Below are positions 18,424-26,307 of a stretch of DNA of 64,000 nt, piece by piece. The stretch comes from Deltaproteobacteria bacterium (GTDB lineage: Bacteria; Myxococcota_A; Polyangia; Polyangiales; JADJMO01). The position numbers and the translations under genes were made by a program. The stretch is from positions 202,143 through 266,142 of the forward strand of contig JANYDK010000092.1 of the NCBI GenBank assembly GCA_025363655.1, given 5' to 3'. Each line of letters begins with the position of its first letter. Positions within the stretch are counted from its first letter, which is position 1. The notes under the pieces were generated by a model that had not been told where the DNA came from, searched no databases, and was given only the letters and a program-made list of their open reading frames with translations.

Positions 18424-20553
18424 TCAGTGATGAGGAGCTTCCTCTTCCTCGTCGCCGGGCTTCGTCTTCGGCGGGAAGATGAACTCGAAGGGATGGCGCC
18501 AGAGGCGTGAGAGCAAGGTCTTCGTGAGGATGCGGAGATCTTGGCGGTGGATGTCGCGCGCGCGGATGGCGACGTAGAGGGCGCACGCGAAGCTGACGCC
18601 AAAGTTGAGCGCGCCGATGATGACGATGCCGATCATCGCGCCGATGAACTGGCCTTTGAGCACGGCCTCTTTGCCGAGCGAGGCGCCGGCGAGGGCGAGC
18701 GAGCCCGTCGAGAGGGTGACGTGGCGGACGTCGAGCGGGAGGCCGAAGAAGCTGGCCATGACCGGCGAGAATGCGAGGAGAATGCCGAGCGCGGTGTTGC
18801 CGGCGACGCCGCTGATGGCGTGCGAGAACTTCTTCGAAAACCACTCGGCGCGTGCGCGACCGAAGACGTAGATGAGCTGACGGCTGTGCCTGATGGCCTC
18901 GGGGAGCTGACGGTACGCGGCCCAGTTCTCGACCCAGCCGGCGACGATGCTGGAGACCCAGAGGAGCACGCCGGTGAAGGCGGCGAAGGGGATGGTGAGG
19001 CTCTCGAGCGGGTGCAGCGACTCGACGGTGTGCTTGGCCTTCTCGAGATCCATGAAGTGTTTATGGAAAATCAGGTTCCAGATGAAATCGAAGCCGAGCG
19101 CGGTAGGGATGACCCAGAAGACGTTGCCCACGGCGGCGGCGAGTTGCGAGCGGGTGATGCGCGCAGTGACGTCGACGAGGCGATCGAGGCGCCGCATCAT
19201 CGTCGGGCCGCGACGCGTCTGCACCTCGACCGAGGCTGCGAGCGCAGCGGCGGTCATGGCCGGCTGCTTCGTGGCGAGCGTGAACCCGAGTGCCTGCATC
19301 AGGAGGAAGCTGCCGGCGTAGTTGATCGACGCGAAGAAGCCGATGAAGAACGCGGGGAGCGTCAGCTTGGTGATGAGCGTCTTGATGACCAGCGTGCCCG
19401 CGGTGAGGACGCCGCCGCCCGAGGCCGAGAGGAGCATTCCGCGCCATTCTTTGCGGGTGCGCGTGATGTAGTGCTCGCCCGAGTGGCCGGCGCGCTCGAT
19501 GATTTTCCGCGCCAACATGTCGGAGCTGCGGCCGACGAGGGCGCGGATGCTGCGACCTTGGTAGTAGCCGCGGATGGTCGACGCGAGGAGGTTGCCGACG
19601 TCGAGCGACTGCACGCGGAAGACGCCAGGGGCGAGCTGCACCAAGAGATCTTCGAGGCGCCCGAGCTGCGCGGAGATGAGCTCGACGCGGTAGACGAGGT
19701 CGATGCTGACGCCGAACTCTTCGCCGTGACGAATCACTTCCTTCAGACATTTGCGGCATAGATCGATGCCGGTGCGGGTCTGATCGGCGGCCATGAGGCC
19801 CGCAGGCGGAGCGGCGGCGAGGAGGGCGTCGCAGGCGCGCGGCAGATTGAGGAAGGGCAGCGCCTTCACCGAGCGATTGGGGAGACGATCGCGGATGTCT
19901 TGGGCGAGGCCGAGCGCCGAGACACGTGCGGCGAGGATGGCGACTGCGTCGGCGAGCGACTCGCGGACGTTCTTGCGCGCCTCTTCGGCCTCTTCTTCGG
20001 CGGCGCCGAGGATGCCGACGAAATCTTTGATGAGATCGCGCGGGAGGGTCTCGAGCCAAGCCGCGTCGTCGACAGTGGTGAAGAGGCGCGGGAGGAAATG
20101 CGAGAATCGGTGAGGATTCTGCGGCATCGGGAGGATGTGCGTGGTGATGCGATCGATGAGCTCGCGGGCGAACCCCGGCTCCATCGGCAGCCCGACGTCG
20201 GTGAAGAGCTGCTGCATCTGCATCCGCGCGAGCGCCGAGCCGACCACCTTGGCGAAGCGCTTGCGAGGGTTCTCGAGATCGCGAAGCACGCGGATGAAGA
20301 GGCGGAGGCGGAAGGTGCGCGGGTCTTCGCGACCGAGGCGAAGTACGCCCCAGGCGCTGCCGTGGATGAAGCCGGAGAAGGCCTCGAGGGTCTCGAGCTT
20401 GGCCTCGTGCTCGGCGTCCGGATTGAGGCCCGAGAGGAAGGCGTGGAGCGCGCGCGCGACCTTGCTCGCAGGCTTGTCGGGCGTGTACGTAGCGCCGAAC
20501 GCGGCGAGGGCGGGCAGCCCGGTCTCCGGGTTGACGAGGCTGTCGGCCGTCAT
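18424..20553 (-). CDS. COG4389 'site-specific recombinase' family membrane protein
   Basis: This 709-residue protein starts at ATG 20553 (MTADSLV); GTG 20595 is an alternative. The N-terminal ~330 residues are soluble and helical. The C-terminal half holds roughly six hydrophobic spans (for example LPAFFIGFFASINYAGSFLL and the GNTALGILLAFSPVMASFFG region). The pattern matches the Gcr/COG4389 family, historically named site-specific recombinase. No recombinase catalytic motif is visible and the membrane spans argue for an envelope role, so I do not treat it as a mobile element. It is convergent with the Cys-rich lipoprotein gene, 23 bp apart. Confidence 0.7.
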   Translation of the reverse strand: MTADSLVNPETGLPALAAFGATYTPDKPASKVARALHAFLSGLNPDAEHEAKLETLEAFSGFIHGSAWGVLRLGREDPRTFRLRLFIRVLRDLENPRKRFAKVVGSALARMQMQQLFTDVGLPMEPGFARELIDRITTHILPMPQNPHRFSHFLPRLFTTVDDAAWLETLPRDLIKDFVGILGAAEEEAEEARKNVRESLADAVAILAARVSALGLAQDIRDRLPNRSVKALPFLNLPRACDALLAAAPPAGLMAADQTRTGIDLCRKCLKEVIRHGEEFGVSIDLVYRVELISAQLGRLEDLLVQLAPGVFRVQSLDVGNLLASTIRGYYQGRSIRALVGRSSDMLARKIIERAGHSGEHYITRTRKEWRGMLLSASGGGVLTAGTLVIKTLITKLTLPAFFIGFFASINYAGSFLLMQALGFTLATKQPAMTAAALAASVEVQTRRGPTMMRRLDRLVDVTARITRSQLAAAVGNVFWVIPTALGFDFIWNLIFHKHFMDLEKAKHTVESLHPLESLTIPFAAFTGVLLWVSSIVAGWVENWAAYRQLPEAIRHSRQLIYVFGRARAEWFSKKFSHAISGVAGNTALGILLAFSPVMASFFGLPLDVRHVTLSTGSLALAGASLGKEAVLKGQFIGAMIGIVIIGALNFGVSFACALYVAIRARDIHRQDLRILTKTLLSRLWRHPFEFIFPPKTKPGDEEEEAPHH

Positions 20554-20688
20554 TCCTGACGGCTCGGCGGGAGTCCCAGTCGTCAAGTTTTCCACGCTAC
20601 CACGCGAGAGCGGCCAGGCGCTCGCTTCAAGTCGCCGCGCGCGAAAACATCCGCGGGCGGGCGCGTGGAGGTAAGCTGAGCCGCCCCG

Positions 20689-22296
20689 ATGCTCGCGCTC
20701 CTGCTCCACGCGCACCTGCCGTTCGTGCGCGACCCGACGCACGCCCGCCCGCTCGAAGAGCGCTGGCTGCACGAGGCGATCGTCGAGAGTTATCTACCTC
20801 TCCTCGCCGTCCTCGATCGCCTCGCACGTGACGAGGTGACGACGGCGCTGACGGTGTCGCTCTCGCCTTCGCTCGGCGACATGTTGCGCGATCGGCTGCT
20901 CCGCGAGCGTTTTGCCGCACACCTCGACGGGCTCGAAGCGCTCGCCGCCCGTGAACGCGTGCGGGTGGCGGGAAATCCAGCGCTGGAAGAGATCGTCGAG
21001 GCGCACCGCGCGTGGCTCTCGGAGGCGCGCGCGACCTGGAACGCGATCGAGGGTGACGTGGTCGGCGCGCTCGTCGCCCATGCGCGCGCGGGCCGTCTCG
21101 AGCTGATGGCCTCGGCGGCGACGCACGCGCTATTGCCTGGCCTCCTCCCGACCAAGACCGGCGTGCGCGCCCAGGTGCGGCTCGGGAAGGCTGCATTTCG
21201 TGCGCAGACAGGCCTCGACGCCGACGGCTTCTGGCTCCCCGAGTGCGCCTACGATCCGGCCCTCGAGCCGACGCTTTCGGAAGAAGGCGTGCGTTACGTG
21301 GTCCTCGAATCGCACGGGCTCGAGCTCGCTCGGCCGCGTCCACCTGCGGGCGTCTATGCACCGATCGCCGGCGAGCATGGCGTCGTCTTCTTCGGACGCG
21401 ACCCGTCGTCGGGACGTCAGGTGTGGGCCCGCGAGGCCGGATATCCAGGCGATCCTTGGTATCGCGAGCATCACCGCGACATCGGCTTCGAGCTCCCCCT
21501 CGAGATGCTCGGCGACGAGGTCGGACCGCACGGAACGCGCGTCTCGACGGGCCTCCGCTACCACCGCGTCACCGGGCACGACGTCACGCTCGAGGACAAG
21601 GCGCACTACGAGCCGTCACGAGCCATCGCTCGCGCGCGCGAGCACGCTGCTCATTTCGTCGAGCAGCGAACGAGCCAAGCACGCGAGCTCGCAACAGCGA
21701 TGGAGGCGACGCCGATCATCGTCGCGCCGTACGACGCCGAGCTGTTCGGACACTGGTGGTTCGAGGGGCCGCGCTTCCTCGAAGAGGTCTTTCGCGAGCT
21801 CGCGCGCAGGCCAGGCGACCTCGCGCCGACGACGTTGGGCGGCTTTCTTCGGACCAACGGAGCCGTGGTGCGCGCCGAGCCCTCGGCGTCGACGTGGGGC
21901 GCCGAGGGTCATCGCAGCGTCTGGATCGACGAGCGCAACGCCTTCGTCTGGCGTCGCGTCCACCATGCGCACGCGGCACTCGAAAGGCTCTCTTCCTCGC
22001 GCGAGCCCTCGCGCGAGGACAGGAGCGACGTCGAACGCGCCGCTCTTCGCCAACTCGCCGTCGAGACGCTCTTGCTCTCGGCGAGCGACTGGCCCTTCAT
22101 CCTCGCGATGCGCACCAGCGAGGGCTACGCGCGCGATCGGTTGCGGCGCCACTCGGAAGACGCAGCATCCCTCGTGCGCGCGCTCGAACACAAAACTGTC
22201 GATGCAGGCGCCGTGGCCGCGATGGCGGCGCGCGACGATCTCTTCGAAGAACTCGGCGACACGCTCGTCGAAGCATTTGCTTCGACGGCGAAATGA
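20689..22296 (+). CDS. GH57-family 1,4-alpha-glucan branching enzyme
   Basis: It transfers alpha-1,4 glucan segments to form alpha-1,6 branches in glycogen-like polymers. The 535-residue length fits the GH57 branching-enzyme group. The first conserved motif HAHLPFVRDP begins at residue 8. The nucleophile is Glu185 in GFWLPECAYDP and the acid/base is Asp349 in PYDAELFGHWWFEG. The C-terminal helical domain contains SSDW-like ASDWPFILAM. No other glycogen gene is nearby. The stop codon is one base from that of the convergent FmdB-like gene. Confidence 0.93.
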   Translation: MLALLLHAHLPFVRDPTHARPLEERWLHEAIVESYLPLLAVLDRLARDEVTTALTVSLSPSLGDMLRDRLLRERFAAHLDGLEALAARERVRVAGNPALEEIVEAHRAWLSEARATWNAIEGDVVGALVAHARAGRLELMASAATHALLPGLLPTKTGVRAQVRLGKAAFRAQTGLDADGFWLPECAYDPALEPTLSEEGVRYVVLESHGLELARPRPPAGVYAPIAGEHGVVFFGRDPSSGRQVWAREAGYPGDPWYREHHRDIGFELPLEMLGDEVGPHGTRVSTGLRYHRVTGHDVTLEDKAHYEPSRAIARAREHAAHFVEQRTSQARELATAMEATPIIVAPYDAELFGHWWFEGPRFLEEVFRELARRPGDLAPTTLGGFLRTNGAVVRAEPSASTWGAEGHRSVWIDERNAFVWRRVHHAHAALERLSSSREPSREDRSDVERAALRQLAVETLLLSASDWPFILAMRTSEGYARDRLRRHSEDAASLVRALEHKTVDAGAVAAMAARDDLFEELGDTLVEAFASTAK

Positions 22297-22297
22297 C

Positions 22298-22639
22298 TCA
22301 GGTCCCGCCGCTCGGCTTGGTTCCGGAGTCGGAGCTGGTCGACGGTGACGGCGACGGTGACGTCGAAGTCGAGCTCGAAGACTCGGAAGAGCTGGAGCTG
22401 GAGCTGGAGGATTCGCTCGAGGTGCTCTTCGCCGCGTCTTTCACCTTGTCGGGTGCGGCGCCGTAGCCGCCGGTGGTGTACCAGCCGCCGCCCTTGAGGA
22501 TGAAGTTGCCCTGCGAGATCAGCCGCTGCGCCTTTTTTTCGTGGCACTTCGGGCATTCTTCGATGGGCGGCTCGCTCATCTTCTGGATCTCTTCGAACTG
22601 ATGGCCACAGGCTTTGCAGGCGTACTCGTAAGTCGGCAT
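22298..22639 (-). CDS. FmdB-like zinc ribbon protein with poly-Ser tail
   Basis: This 113-residue protein starts at ATG 22639 (MPTYEYACKACG). Two CxxC pairs, Cys8/Cys11 and Cys29/Cys32, make the zinc ribbon of the FmdB/CxxC_CXXC_SSSS regulatory protein family. The middle part (NFILKGGGWYTTGGYG) is also family-typical. From about residue 70 the tail is almost all Ser with Glu, Thr and Pro, clearly low-complexity. The family is widespread with no settled function. It is convergent with the GH57 gene, leaving one base between the stop codons. Confidence 0.88.
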   Translation of the reverse strand: MPTYEYACKACGHQFEEIQKMSEPPIEECPKCHEKKAQRLISQGNFILKGGGWYTTGGYGAAPDKVKDAAKSTSSESSSSSSSSSESSSSTSTSPSPSPSTSSDSGTKPSGGT

Positions 22640-22701
22640 GGGTCTTCTCGTGCGTCGGTAATCATCTCCCCATGGGCTGGCAACCCGAAGGGGGGGCAAG
22701 C

Positions 22702-23859
22702 TCAGGGCGGGGCGATGGTGAGGTCGAGCTGCACGGGTTTCGACGAGGTGTTGATCGAGCCCCAACACCAGAGGCTGTCGGCGGCAGCGCCGGGTAAGCC
22801 ACTCTTGCGGACGCAGGTGGAGCCTGCGCCACCTGCCGGCTCGCCGCCGCCGACGCGCAGCTCGACGACGTGATCGACTCCGGCGACCGCGACCGGCACA
22901 TCGGAGCTGGTGTCCTTGCCCTCGTCGATCGCGATGCCGAGCTGACCGGCGTCGTTCGAGCCCCAACACTTGATGGTGCCGCCTTCGATGAGCGCGCACG
23001 AGTGGTACTCGCCGATCGCGAGGTGGGAGACGTGGGCGAGGCCCGCGAAGGTCTTGGGCGTCGTCACCTTGCCGAGCTCGCCACCCCAGCATTTCACGGC
23101 GCCGCCCGCGAGCGCGCACTCGTCGTGGAACAGGCTGGTCTGGATTTCGTCGACGAGCGCGAGGCCTTTGATCGGCCCTGGCGAAGGCCGGTCGGTGGTG
23201 GTGCCGTCGCCGAGCTGGTGGAAGTTGTTCGAGCCCCAGCAGAGCGGCACGCCCTTGTCGTCGATGACGCATGGCGTGCCGTCGCCACCGCCGAGCGCCC
23301 GCGCGGTGATGCCGGCGAGGACGTGCGGCTTCGTGGTGTCGCCGTCCCAGCAGGTGACGCGCCCATCGGCGTGACGCGCGCAGGAGCCGGAAATTTCGAC
23401 GGCCGCGGGGACGCCCATCGACTTCGGCTTCATGTCGGGCTCGAAGCAGGAGACGTCGCCGCCCTTGCGACGGACGCAGAAGAACCAGTCATCGCCGGCG
23501 ACCTGCACGGCGTCGTCGAGCCCTGGAACGAGGCGCGGCGCTTCGGTGATGCCGGCGTCGGGATCGAGCGTTCCCATCCCGGGTCCCCAACAGACGACGC
23601 GACCGTCCGCGCGCACGGCGCAGGCGCGATAATGGCCGATTTCGAATTGCACGACGGGGCTCGGACCGACCGGAACCGCCTTCGCGGCGACGTCGGGCAC
23701 GTTGGCGTCGATCTCGGCCTTCGGCACCGGAGTCGCCGCGGGGACGTCGGGGTTCGTGGGCGGTTCGCGTTTGCAGGCGGTGAGCAACGCAAAGGCGACG
23801 AGCCCACTCAGGAGGCACGAAGTTGCTCGCCGATCACCGAGCCGACCGAGGTCGATCAT
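22702..23859 (-). CDS. RCC1-repeat lipoprotein
   Basis: This 385-residue protein has a signal peptide ending in lipobox LLTAC29 and a short Pro/Ala linker. About six RCC1-like blades follow (units such as IGEYHSCALIEGGTIKCWGSN, with recurrent CWG), predicting a beta-propeller. Secreted RCC1 propellers with cysteine-containing blades are expanded in myxobacteria. It is probably anchored in the outer membrane; the ligand is unknown. It lies 62 bp upstream of the FmdB-like gene on the same strand, so the two could be co-transcribed. Confidence 0.88.
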   Translation of the reverse strand: MIDLGRLGDRRATSCLLSGLVAFALLTACKREPPTNPDVPAATPVPKAEIDANVPDVAAKAVPVGPSPVVQFEIGHYRACAVRADGRVVCWGPGMGTLDPDAGITEAPRLVPGLDDAVQVAGDDWFFCVRRKGGDVSCFEPDMKPKSMGVPAAVEISGSCARHADGRVTCWDGDTTKPHVLAGITARALGGGDGTPCVIDDKGVPLCWGSNNFHQLGDGTTTDRPSPGPIKGLALVDEIQTSLFHDECALAGGAVKCWGGELGKVTTPKTFAGLAHVSHLAIGEYHSCALIEGGTIKCWGSNDAGQLGIAIDEGKDTSSDVPVAVAGVDHVVELRVGGGEPAGGAGSTCVRKSGLPGAAADSLWCWGSINTSSKPVQLDLTIAPP

Positions 23860-23938
23860 CGGGTCATGCTACCCGAACTGAATTTTCGTGGTCTTGCCCG
23901 CGTCGTCACCGGGCGCCTTGAAGCCGAGCATCAGGTTC

Positions 23939-25534
23939 TCAATGACTCGATGTCGGACCGTCGGCTTCGAGAGCACGAGGCGCGCCGCCGGCGTGGAAAG
24001 GACAACCGCTCGCCGCCACGCCGCGCTCGGGCTTCTCGCCGAGATCGCCGACGTCACCACGAGAGACGCGCCCGGTCGTCGATTGCGCGGATGGCGCCGA
24101 TTGCGCATGAAGATGCACCGGCACGCCGTGCTTCGGTCGCAACGTGACGCCAGGATCGGGGACGATGGCGTGCCCCGGCACCAGCGAGAGACGAAAGCGA
24201 CGGACGATCATCGCGAGGATGACCTGCGCCTCCATCAGCGCGAACTGGTTGCCGATGCATTGGCGTGGGCCGACGGCGAACGGGAGATACGCGCCGCGCG
24301 GACGCTGCTCGACGGCGGCAGGGGCGAAGCGTTCGGGATCGAAGCCCTCCGGGTTCGGCCAATAGCGCTCGTTGCGATGGAGCGCCCACGGGCTCACCGA
24401 GACGATCGAGCCCTTCTTGATACGGTGCGAGGTGCCCGACGAGGTGAGGACGTCTTCTTCCAGCGCCTCGCGCTCGACGATCCACACCGGCGGATAGAGG
24501 CGCATCGACTCTTGCACCACCATCGCCGTGTATTTGAGCTTGGGGAGATCGGCGACGGTCGGGAGGCGATCGCCGAGGACCTCGTCGACCTCTGCGCGCA
24601 GCTTGCGTTCGACGTCGGGGTGACGCGAGAGGAGGACCCACGTCCAGCTGAGCGCGTTGGCGGTGGTCTCGTGACCGGCGAGCGCGAGGGTCATCACCTC
24701 GTCGCGCAGCTGCTGATCGCTCATCTGCCCTTCCCCTTCGACGCGCGCGTCGAGCAAGAGGTCGAGCAGATCGCCCCGCGAAGCAGCGCCCTTCGCGCGA
24801 CTCTCCCGACGCTCTTGGATGATCGCGAGGACGAGCGTGTCGAGCTTGCGGACGGCGCGGTTGAAGACGAAGTTCGCGGGCGTCGGCACCCAGGGCGGCA
24901 GACGGATGAGCGACTCGGCGACGTCGTTGGCGTGTTTCAGACAGACGCCGATCGCGGCGCCGATCTCGCTGTCTTCGGCCGCGACGCCCGACACTGACTC
25001 GGAGGCGAGCTCGGCAGAGAACAGCGTGTGCCCGACGATGCGGAACGTGAGGTGAAGCATCTCCTCGTGGGCATCGATGCGAAGGCCGGGGGCACGAGCG
25101 ACCATCGCCGTCCAACGCTCGAGCATGGTGGCGGTGTCGCGCGCGAACGTGTCGACGAACGACGCGAGGCGCTCCTTGGCGAAGGCCGGCTGCACGAGCT
25201 TGCGTTGACGGCGCCAGAGCTCGCCCTCGCTGGTGACCAGCCCCTGCCCGAGGACGAGCTTGAGACCCTGGTAATTGCGGCTCTTCTTGTACTTCTTGCT
25301 GGCGTCGACCAAGAGGTGACGCGCGGCCTCGGCGGAGTTGTAGAGGACGTAGTCGAAGGGGCCGAAGCGGAACTTGACGACGTCGCCGTAGATGACCGCG
25401 TTCTGGGTGAAGAGCTTGAGCGGATCACGCCAGGCCTCGAGGATGCTCCCGAAGAGCGGCCGACCGGGCGGGCCAGGCGGCGGCGAGAGCGGAGTGACCG
25501 GCGTGTCTGGCGTGAGCGCGGGCGTGGCTTGCAT
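23939..25534 (-). CDS. Cytochrome P450
   Basis: This is a heme monooxygenase of 531 residues. Visible motifs are the I-helix ALAGHETTANAL, the K-helix ExxR within QESMRLYPP, and the heme-ligand loop FAVGPRQCIG with its cysteine. I use ATG 25534 because ATG 25573 lies inside the operator pair; a GGGGGAA site precedes 25534. The C-terminal ~55 residues after the P450 fold form an Ala/Gly/Ser-rich extension containing a GCPFH motif. It is divergent from a TetR gene across two palindromic operators, so it is probably repressed by that regulator. Substrate unknown; fatty-acid or xenobiotic hydroxylation are possible. No ferredoxin partner is adjacent. Confidence 0.93.
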   Translation of the reverse strand: MQATPALTPDTPVTPLSPPPGPPGRPLFGSILEAWRDPLKLFTQNAVIYGDVVKFRFGPFDYVLYNSAEAARHLLVDASKKYKKSRNYQGLKLVLGQGLVTSEGELWRRQRKLVQPAFAKERLASFVDTFARDTATMLERWTAMVARAPGLRIDAHEEMLHLTFRIVGHTLFSAELASESVSGVAAEDSEIGAAIGVCLKHANDVAESLIRLPPWVPTPANFVFNRAVRKLDTLVLAIIQERRESRAKGAASRGDLLDLLLDARVEGEGQMSDQQLRDEVMTLALAGHETTANALSWTWVLLSRHPDVERKLRAEVDEVLGDRLPTVADLPKLKYTAMVVQESMRLYPPVWIVEREALEEDVLTSSGTSHRIKKGSIVSVSPWALHRNERYWPNPEGFDPERFAPAAVEQRPRGAYLPFAVGPRQCIGNQFALMEAQVILAMIVRRFRLSLVPGHAIVPDPGVTLRPKHGVPVHLHAQSAPSAQSTTGRVSRGDVGDLGEKPERGVAASGCPFHAGGAPRALEADGPTSSH

Positions 25535-25554
25535 CGTGGATTCCCCCGAGGTCG

Positions 25555-25576
25555 AATGTGAGGTCGCCCTCACGTT
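25555..25576. promoter_or_regulatory. Operator 1 (22-bp inverted repeat) between P450 and tetR
   Basis: AATGTGAGG and CCTCACGTT flank a 4-base spacer (TCGC), with one mismatch between the 9-bp arms. It lies 20 bases upstream of the P450 start codon. Together with the second copy it forms a classic TetR-family double operator. Confidence 0.85.
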
Positions 25577-25582
25577 CCCGAG

Positions 25583-25604
25583 AATGTGAGGCGGCCCTCA
25601 CATT
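25583..25604. promoter_or_regulatory. Operator 2 (perfect 22-bp inverted repeat) between P450 and tetR
   Basis: AATGTGAGG and CCTCACATT are exact reverse complements around the spacer CGGC. The centre is 28 bp from that of operator 1. It ends 25 bases before the tetR start codon, so a bound repressor could shut off both divergent promoters. Confidence 0.88.
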
Positions 25605-25629
25605 TGTCAATCGGGATTCTTCCTTCCGC

Positions 25630-26307
25630 ATGAAAGCCAGCGATCGAGAAGCTGCCCCTGCCGGCGCCGCGCGCAAGGTGCCGACGCAGGACCGGAGCAA
25701 GCAACGCGTCGAGCGAATTCTCGATGCCGCCGCCGACGTCTTCGCCGAGGTCGGCATCGAGGCCGCGACCACCGAAGCGATCGCCGCCAAGGCCGAGACG
25801 TCGATCGGCTCGCTCTACCAGTTCTTCCCCAACAAGAAGGCGATCTTCTACGCCATCGTCGCGCGCTACGCCGAGCGCGTGCGCGAGCTCTTCGACTACG
25901 AGGTGGCGCCGATCGCCGGGCGGACGTGGCAGGAGCAAATCGACGCGTCGATCGACGTGCTCTACGCGTTCCACCACGTCGACGCCGGCTTCCGCGCCAT
26001 CTTGCGCAACTGGAGCTCGGGCGAGTTCCTCGAAGCCGACGACGCCATCAACCGCGAGTTCGCGCGGCGCACCGAAGCGCTCCTCGAAGCGCACGCCAAG
26101 GCGCTCCCTGCCGCCAAGCGACGGGTGGTCGCCGAGGTCTTGGTCGAGACGGTGTCGGCGATGCTCATCCTCTCGGCGCGGCGTGATCCCGAGCACGGGA
26201 AGCTGATCGTCGCCGAGGCGAAGGCGATGCTCCATCGCTACCTCGAGCCCTATTCGGCGCGGCCACGTGGTCGGCCGAAAGGGACGGGGAAGAAGCCGGC
26301 GAAGTAG
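25630..26307 (+). CDS. TetR-family transcriptional regulator
   Basis: This 225-residue protein starts at ATG 25630; an in-frame extension to 25558 would read through the operators. The N-terminal helix-turn-helix is clear: RILDAAADVFAEVGIEAATT, then IAAKAETSIGSLYQFFPNKK. The ligand-binding helical domain follows. The C-terminal tail has an AT-hook-like PRGRPKG, which is unusual for TetR proteins and could add minor-groove contacts. It is divergent from the P450 gene over the paired operators, so autoregulation and P450 repression are likely. Its stop codon abuts the stop of the convergent multicopper oxidase gene. Confidence 0.93.
   Translation: MKASDREAAPAGAARKVPTQDRSKQRVERILDAAADVFAEVGIEAATTEAIAAKAETSIGSLYQFFPNKKAIFYAIVARYAERVRELFDYEVAPIAGRTWQEQIDASIDVLYAFHHVDAGFRAILRNWSSGEFLEADDAINREFARRTEALLEAHAKALPAAKRRVVAEVLVETVSAMLILSARRDPEHGKLIVAEAKAMLHRYLEPYSARPRGRPKGTGKKPAK

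Noticed and set aside
18424..20553. Treating the COG4389 gene as a mobile-element recombinase
   Set aside because: No tyrosine or serine recombinase motif, several membrane spans, no att-like repeats or cargo genes nearby. The family name is historical.
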